Origin: Bacillota bacterium
GTDB taxonomy: Bacteria > Bacillota > Bacilli > Paenibacillales > Paenibacillaceae
DNA length: 64,000 nt
NCBI GenBank assembly: GCA_023433615.1
Contig: JAEZCJ010000120.1
Span: forward strand, 1 to 64,000
Direction of reading: 5' to 3'
A program made the translations under genes and the position numbers. Below the pieces are notes generated by a model. That model ran no database searches. It saw only the letters and a program-made list of their open reading frames with translations, and was not told the origin of the DNA. The number at the start of each line of letters is the position of its first letter. Position 1 is the stretch's first letter. Positions 60,450 to 64,000 of this stretch are shown piece by piece.

Positions 60450-60932
60450 ATGATAAGCGAATCCGATTTGAAGCATCTGCGACGGTGTGTTGAACTGGCA
60501 GCAACTGCACTGGAGAAAGGCGATGAGCCATTTGGTTCAGTGCTTGTCTCAGCCAACGGAGAAGTGCTTGCAGAAGACCATAACCACGTTGCGGGCGGCG
60601 ACCATACTCAACACCCGGAATTTGCATTGGCACGATGGGCAGCCGGTAACATGACACCGGAAGAAAGAAGCAAAGCGACAGTATATACCTCAGGCGAGCA
60701 TTGCCCTATGTGCGCTGCGGCCCACGGTTGGGTTGGCTTAGGGCGCATCGTGTATGCAAGTTCATCTGAGCAGTTGGTACAGTGGCTGAAAGAAATGGGG
60801 GGGGCGCCATCGCGCGTTCGAAATCTTCCCATTCAAGATGTGATTCGTGATACGACAATTGATGGCCCTGTCGACGAACTAGCACAGCAAGTTCGTCAAC
60901 TCCACATTCAGTCTCACGCTAGGAAACGTTGA
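60450..60932 (+). CDS. nucleoside/guanine deaminase-like zinc enzyme
   Basis: A 160-residue protein of the cytidine deaminase fold: ALEKGDEPFGSVLVSANGEV, zinc-site HPEFALARWA (the family HxE is here HPE), and GEHCPMCAAAHGW (CxxC). Length and spacing resemble guanine deaminase or tRNA-adenosine deaminase relatives, but the residues after CxxC differ from both. ATG at 60450 follows GAGGAGG at nine bases; an upstream ATG at 60414 lacks a site. It follows the guanidine exporter pair by 104 bp on the same strand and shares the lower GC. A role in guanidine-related nitrogen metabolism is only a guess. Confidence 0.8.
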   Translation: MISESDLKHLRRCVELAATALEKGDEPFGSVLVSANGEVLAEDHNHVAGGDHTQHPEFALARWAAGNMTPEERSKATVYTSGEHCPMCAAAHGWVGLGRIVYASSSEQLVQWLKEMGGAPSRVRNLPIQDVIRDTTIDGPVDELAQQVRQLHIQSHARKR

Positions 60933-61066
60933 ACATAGAAGCTGTACGGGGTTCGCAGGCGAATCGAATCTTTCAGGAATCGCAGGCACTCCCCTGCATA
61001 TTTCGGCAGATCGAGACTCATCCTATGGGTTGGTTGGACAACCTAGTACAGGAGGAGTATGAACGG

Positions 61067-62209
61067 ATGATCTGGTTACGGTTGAGACGGATTGGTCGCA
61101 CGGCCTTAGTGATCAGTCTTTCGACAGTGTTGATTGCGGGCTGCGGCGGGAACGTCGGCAATAACGGAAACAACGGGAATAACGCGAATGACATGAATGG
61201 TAATGGCATGAACCAGAACAATAATGCGGGATCCGGCCAAGGGCTGCATCAGCAGATGGATCATTCGCGGCACGGGCAGCAGAGTCTGAACGGGACCGAC
61301 GGACGTTATGGCATACAAGCGGCAGGCAACGGCGGCACACGCAACGAGGCCGGACAAGCCGTCGTCCCGCTGGAGAAGATGAACGGCAAGTTGTACGCGG
61401 ATGTCGAGAAAATGGCGGGGTTAATCGGCTTCCAGACCGTATACTCTGACAATAAGCGAGTACTCATGATCGGCGATCATGACCCGATCATGACCTTCAC
61501 GGCGGACTCGGCAGAAGCGAAGAAGGAAGAAGGCTCGATCGCGATGAAATCGCCTGCCCTCATGAGGGACGGACGGATTCTCGTGCCTGCGGATGCGCTC
61601 CAGCGGCTATTCGGCGGTGAAGCCGTGTTCACCGTGGATGACAGCGAGGTGGCGATATTCCCGCAGCCGCAGCAAGAAGATCCGCAGGCGGAAGGCGGCG
61701 CGGATTTTGGCGACGATCCGGCGGATCCAGCCGCAGGGGCAGCTGAAGCGGAGGCGGCTTGGGTCGATGACCGACAGCAGACGCTTCAAGAGGATGGCGC
61801 CGTTCCGGCAGTCGCGAATGCCTCCGCACTGATCCGCGATGCGCGCCGATTCCTAGGCGTGCCGTATAAATTCGGAGCGGGTCCTTACAGCCGGACCAAG
61901 CGGTTCGATTGTTCCTCGTTCACGCGGTATCTGTTCGCCAAACGCGGCGTCACGCTTCCTCGCACGGCAAGAGCCCAAGCGACCAAAGGCGTGTTCGTGC
62001 CTCGCGACAAGCTCCGCGTCGGCGATCTCATGTACTTCTATGTGCCTGGCCGCTTCAAGAGCAACAAGAAGGTCGGACACGTCGGCATCTACATGGGCAA
62101 TCGGAAAATGATCCACTCCAGCCCGCTGCCGAAGGACGGCGTACAGATCACGAACATCGACAAGCCATATTGGAAACGCACCTATCTCTACTCGAAGCGA
62201 GTCGGCTGA
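61067..62209 (+). CDS. NlpC/P60 peptidase lipoprotein with copper-amine-oxidase-like domain
   Basis: A 380-residue cell-surface lipoprotein. Signal peptide IGRTALVISLSTVLIAGC with lipobox IAGC; then an Asn/Gly/Met-rich linker (NNGNNGNNANDMNGNG) and a His/Gln stretch. Next comes a domain like the copper-amine-oxidase N-terminal fold (KMNGKLYADVEKMAGLIGF, LVPADALQRLFGGEAVF), used by cell-wall proteins. An acidic Ala-rich linker leads to the C-terminal NlpC/P60 domain with Cys in RFDCSSFTRYLFAKRG, His in VGHVGIYMG and His in MIHSSPLP. It probably cleaves peptide bonds in peptidoglycan. ATG at 61067 follows GGAGGAG at nine bases; the frame is open much further upstream without a signal sequence. 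Confidence 0.88.
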   Translation: MIWLRLRRIGRTALVISLSTVLIAGCGGNVGNNGNNGNNANDMNGNGMNQNNNAGSGQGLHQQMDHSRHGQQSLNGTDGRYGIQAAGNGGTRNEAGQAVVPLEKMNGKLYADVEKMAGLIGFQTVYSDNKRVLMIGDHDPIMTFTADSAEAKKEEGSIAMKSPALMRDGRILVPADALQRLFGGEAVFTVDDSEVAIFPQPQQEDPQAEGGADFGDDPADPAAGAAEAEAAWVDDRQQTLQEDGAVPAVANASALIRDARRFLGVPYKFGAGPYSRTKRFDCSSFTRYLFAKRGVTLPRTARAQATKGVFVPRDKLRVGDLMYFYVPGRFKSNKKVGHVGIYMGNRKMIHSSPLPKDGVQITNIDKPYWKRTYLYSKRVG

Positions 62210-62221
62210 TGATGGACAACA

Positions 62222-62256
62222 AAGCGCTCCTCCGCAGGTCATGCGGAGGAGCGCTT
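62222..62256. terminator. bidirectional terminator between NlpC/P60 and HD-GYP genes
   Basis: AAGCGCTCCTCCGCA-GGTCA-TGCGGAGGAGCGCTT, a perfect 15-bp stem between convergent genes. Confidence 0.8.
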
Positions 62257-62288
62257 ATCCATTGCGAGGCTCTGGGCTCAATGATCGG

Positions 62289-63329
62289 TTAGACCGCGAT
62301 CTCGACGATCTCGACCTCCGAGTGGCGCGCCAGGTCGACGAAATCATCGTCGATCCGGACGAGCGGGCGGAAGAAATCGCTCGGATTCGTCATGACGATT
62401 GTGCCGCTGTTGCCATTCGACAGCGTCGCGCGCTTGCCGATGAAGTTCGGCAGCATCTGACGGATGAACGTATGCGTAATCACCGGATCCAGCTTGTTGA
62501 AGCTCTGTTCGTACAGCTCCTTCAACACGTGCAGCAGATCCCGCTTCTCCCGGTATACGCGGGTAGAGATCATCGCGCTGTACGTATCCGCTACCGCCAC
62601 GATTCGCGCCGCCACGTGGATATGCGGCGAACGGATTCCGTAAGGATAGCCGGACCCGTCCAAGCGTTCATGGTGCTGCAGGACGGCCTTAGCCAACAGC
62701 TCGTCTTGGAACGATTGCTGGATTATGTCGAAGCCGTGAATCGGGTGCTGCTTGATCTCGCGGAATTCTTCTTCCGTTAATTCGCCGGGTTTATTGAGAA
62801 TGTCGCTTTCGATTCGGCACTTGCCGATGTCGTGCAGGTAGCCTGCCTTGCCGATATGGCGCGCTTCTTCCTCGCTGCGTCCCGTCCATAAGGCAATATA
62901 GTAGGACAGCATGCCGACCTGGACCGAATGCTGATACGTGTATTCGTCCTTCGTGCCCAGCACGAGCAAGAGCGATACGACGTCGTGCTCTTCGCGGAAG
63001 TTCGAGACGAGCGGTCGGAATGACTCGTTCACGTCTTCGTCGCGAAGGCGGCCATCTCGGATTGCTTGGCTGAACAATTGCTCGAATCCGCTTACAGCCG
63101 ATTGGAACAGCGGGTTCAGCTTTATCGATGTCGGGTAGCCAGGCGCCTGAGCATCGCTCTCGGCAGACGGATGGGCTATATCGATATAATCGACCTGATG
63201 CTGGAATAGCCTGGAGATATCGTGGTCCTTCAGAATCGTGCCTGCAGACAGGACATGCAGTCCATATGAATTGAATATATCGCTGCTAACGATGTCTCCG
63301 GCTTTCAGTTCCATTACGTGAACGCGCAT
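62289..63329 (-). CDS. HD-GYP domain protein, probable cyclic-di-GMP phosphodiesterase
   Basis: A 346-residue protein. N-terminal module (ELKAGDIVSSDIFNSYGLHV, LSAGTILKDHDISRLF), central HD-GYP domain with YLHDIGKCRIESDILNKPG, HPIHGFDIIQQ, HHERLDGSGYPYGI and RIVAVADTYSAM, and a C-terminal beta module (IGKRATLSNGNSGTIVMTNP). All HD-GYP metal and substrate residues are present. ATG at 63329 follows AGGGGG; a TTG directly before it is possible. It would lower cyclic-di-GMP together with the EAL protein at 47946. The HD protein at 36001 is a degenerate relative. Confidence 0.93.
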   Translation of the reverse strand: MRVHVMELKAGDIVSSDIFNSYGLHVLSAGTILKDHDISRLFQHQVDYIDIAHPSAESDAQAPGYPTSIKLNPLFQSAVSGFEQLFSQAIRDGRLRDEDVNESFRPLVSNFREEHDVVSLLLVLGTKDEYTYQHSVQVGMLSYYIALWTGRSEEEARHIGKAGYLHDIGKCRIESDILNKPGELTEEEFREIKQHPIHGFDIIQQSFQDELLAKAVLQHHERLDGSGYPYGIRSPHIHVAARIVAVADTYSAMISTRVYREKRDLLHVLKELYEQSFNKLDPVITHTFIRQMLPNFIGKRATLSNGNSGTIVMTNPSDFFRPLVRIDDDFVDLARHSEVEIVEIAV

Positions 63330-63398
63330 CAAGCATCCCCCTGGAAGGTTTTCTCATACTGCCATGTTATCAACAAACGCCGGACTTGGCAATGACGG

Positions 63399-64000
63399 CT
63401 ACGGCGCCATGATCCGCGCGTAGACGCGGCGCGCGAGCTCGATATCTTCCGTGCCTTGCACGAGGACTCGGCCATCCGGAAATAGAATGAGCAAGAGCCC
63501 TTCTTCGAGCGAGAGACGCAAGACATACGGGTTAAGCTCCACCTTCCCGACCGGGGCTAGACGCGCGGCGAGCTCCGGCAGATGCAGCCGATGAACGGCT
63601 GCGGGACGCAGCTGGACCGTGAGACGTCCGCAGAGCGTCGCGGCATCCGATTGGTCAGGGGCGATGTCCAAGAAGTCGTAACGGCCTAATCCGCATGCGG
63701 GACACGAGCCGCGCTTGCCGCCGGCAAGACCGAGCTTCGTGAAGCGGGTATCCCAGATATCAAGCTGCAGCAATCCGCCATGGAGCCGGTCGTGGCGCCC
63801 TGCCAGCCATTTCATGGCCTCGATCGCCTGCAGCGATCCGACGATATCGACGAGCGGGGAGAGGACGCCCGCCGATTCGCAAGTGTCGGTCGTGCCCGGC
63901 GGCGCCGGCTCGGGAAACATGCAGCGGTAGCATGGCGTCACGCCAGGCAGAATCGTCATCGTCATCCCGCCGGAACCGACGGCTCCGCCGTACACCCAAG
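63399..64000 (-). CDS. MoeB/ThiF-type adenylyltransferase (5' part outside window)
   Basis: The C-terminal 200 residues of an E1-like enzyme that adenylates the C-terminus of a sulfur carrier (MoaD or ThiS). Visible are VYGGAVGSGGMTMTILPGVT, CYRCMFPEPAPPGTTDTCES with two zinc Cys and the GVLSPLVDIVGSLQAIEAMK helix, and CPACG with the other two zinc Cys. The segment after the zinc site (about 75 residues) ends PDGRVLVQGTEDIELARRVY, the tail common in Firmicute MoeB/ThiF, and no rhodanese domain is present. The ATP-binding half lies beyond position 64000. Choice between MoeB and ThiF is not possible from this part. Confidence 0.88.
   Translation of the reverse strand, partial: WVYGGAVGSGGMTMTILPGVTPCYRCMFPEPAPPGTTDTCESAGVLSPLVDIVGSLQAIEAMKWLAGRHDRLHGGLLQLDIWDTRFTKLGLAGGKRGSCPACGLGRYDFLDIAPDQSDAATLCGRLTVQLRPAAVHRLHLPELAARLAPVGKVELNPYVLRLSLEEGLLLILFPDGRVLVQGTEDIELARRVYARIMAP

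Noticed and set aside
1..64000. tRNA, rRNA, transposase or phage genes
   Set aside because: I looked through the intergenic stretches and reading frames and saw no tRNA-like cloverleaf, rRNA segment, transposase or phage protein.

Overview
This window reads as chromosomal DNA of a spore-forming, GC-rich member of the Paenibacillaceae (Paenibacillus, Cohnella or a close relative). The reasons are the YesM/YesN-type two-component systems beside sugar ABC transporters, the spore-associated genes prkA, spoVR and yhbH, the sufCDSUB gene order, a YunC-type DUF1805 protein, and a methylglucuronoxylan-utilisation cluster like those described in Paenibacillus. I see no rRNA, tRNA, CRISPR array, transposase or phage gene.

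Layout. 1-2.9 kb: the 5' part of a DUF2161 nuclease-like gene (minus strand) and prkA. 3.1-10.3 kb: a YesM kinase and a short AraC-type regulator, a tandem 149-bp repeat, a family-1 sugar ABC importer and a divergent Nif3-like protein. 10.4-22.8 kb: a xylan-fragment utilisation locus: YesN-type regulator, YesM-type kinase, LplA/LplB/YtcP-type importer, GH67 alpha-glucuronidase and GH8 reducing-end exo-oligoxylanase. A GH51 arabinofuranosidase on the opposite strand lies divergent from an ArsR-headed regulator. 23.9-27.1 kb: LysR regulator, threonine synthase, methyltransferase. 27.4-30.8 kb: a circularly permuted ATP-grasp / alpha-E / transglutaminase operon. 30.9-36 kb: small membrane protein, spoVR, hflK-hflC, and an HD protein without a GYP motif. 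36.2-43.5 kb: two large hybrid kinases in divergent orientation, one with an HPt domain and an OmpR-type regulator downstream. 43.6-54.2 kb: MFS exporter, yhbH, DNA glycosylase, small membrane proteins, a GGDEF-EAL protein, YunC, mtnK-mtnA and a DUF1802 protein. 54.3-59.5 kb: sufCDSUB. 59.5-61 kb: a guanidine-I riboswitch, an SMR exporter pair and a deaminase in visibly AT-richer DNA. 61-64 kb: NlpC/P60 lipoprotein, HD-GYP protein and a partial MoeB/ThiF-type E1 enzyme.

How the genes work together. In the 10-23 kb locus, an extracellular signal would be read by the YesM kinase and passed to YesN. The importer would bring in aldouronates or xylo-oligosaccharides. GH67 removes (methyl)glucuronic acid, GH8 trims xylose from the reducing end, and GH51 removes arabinose. 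Sites resembling CcpA cre boxes lie upstream of four transcription units, which fits carbon catabolite control. Signalling genes are dense: three HisKA_3/YesM-unlike or YesM-like input systems plus two hybrid kinases, an EAL protein and two HD proteins.

The least explained structure is a modular, hairpin-rich intergenic repeat. It is present as two tandem copies at 5663-5960 and as an expanded inverted relative at 11941-12152, flanking the first transporter, the Nif3-like gene and yesN. Other points worth attention are the divergent Nif3 metal site, the ArsR-headed regulator with a large beta-rich C-terminal region, the unlinked prkA/spoVR/yhbH trio, and the AT-rich guanidine-export island. 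All calls come from reading the sequence; no database search or structure prediction was run.
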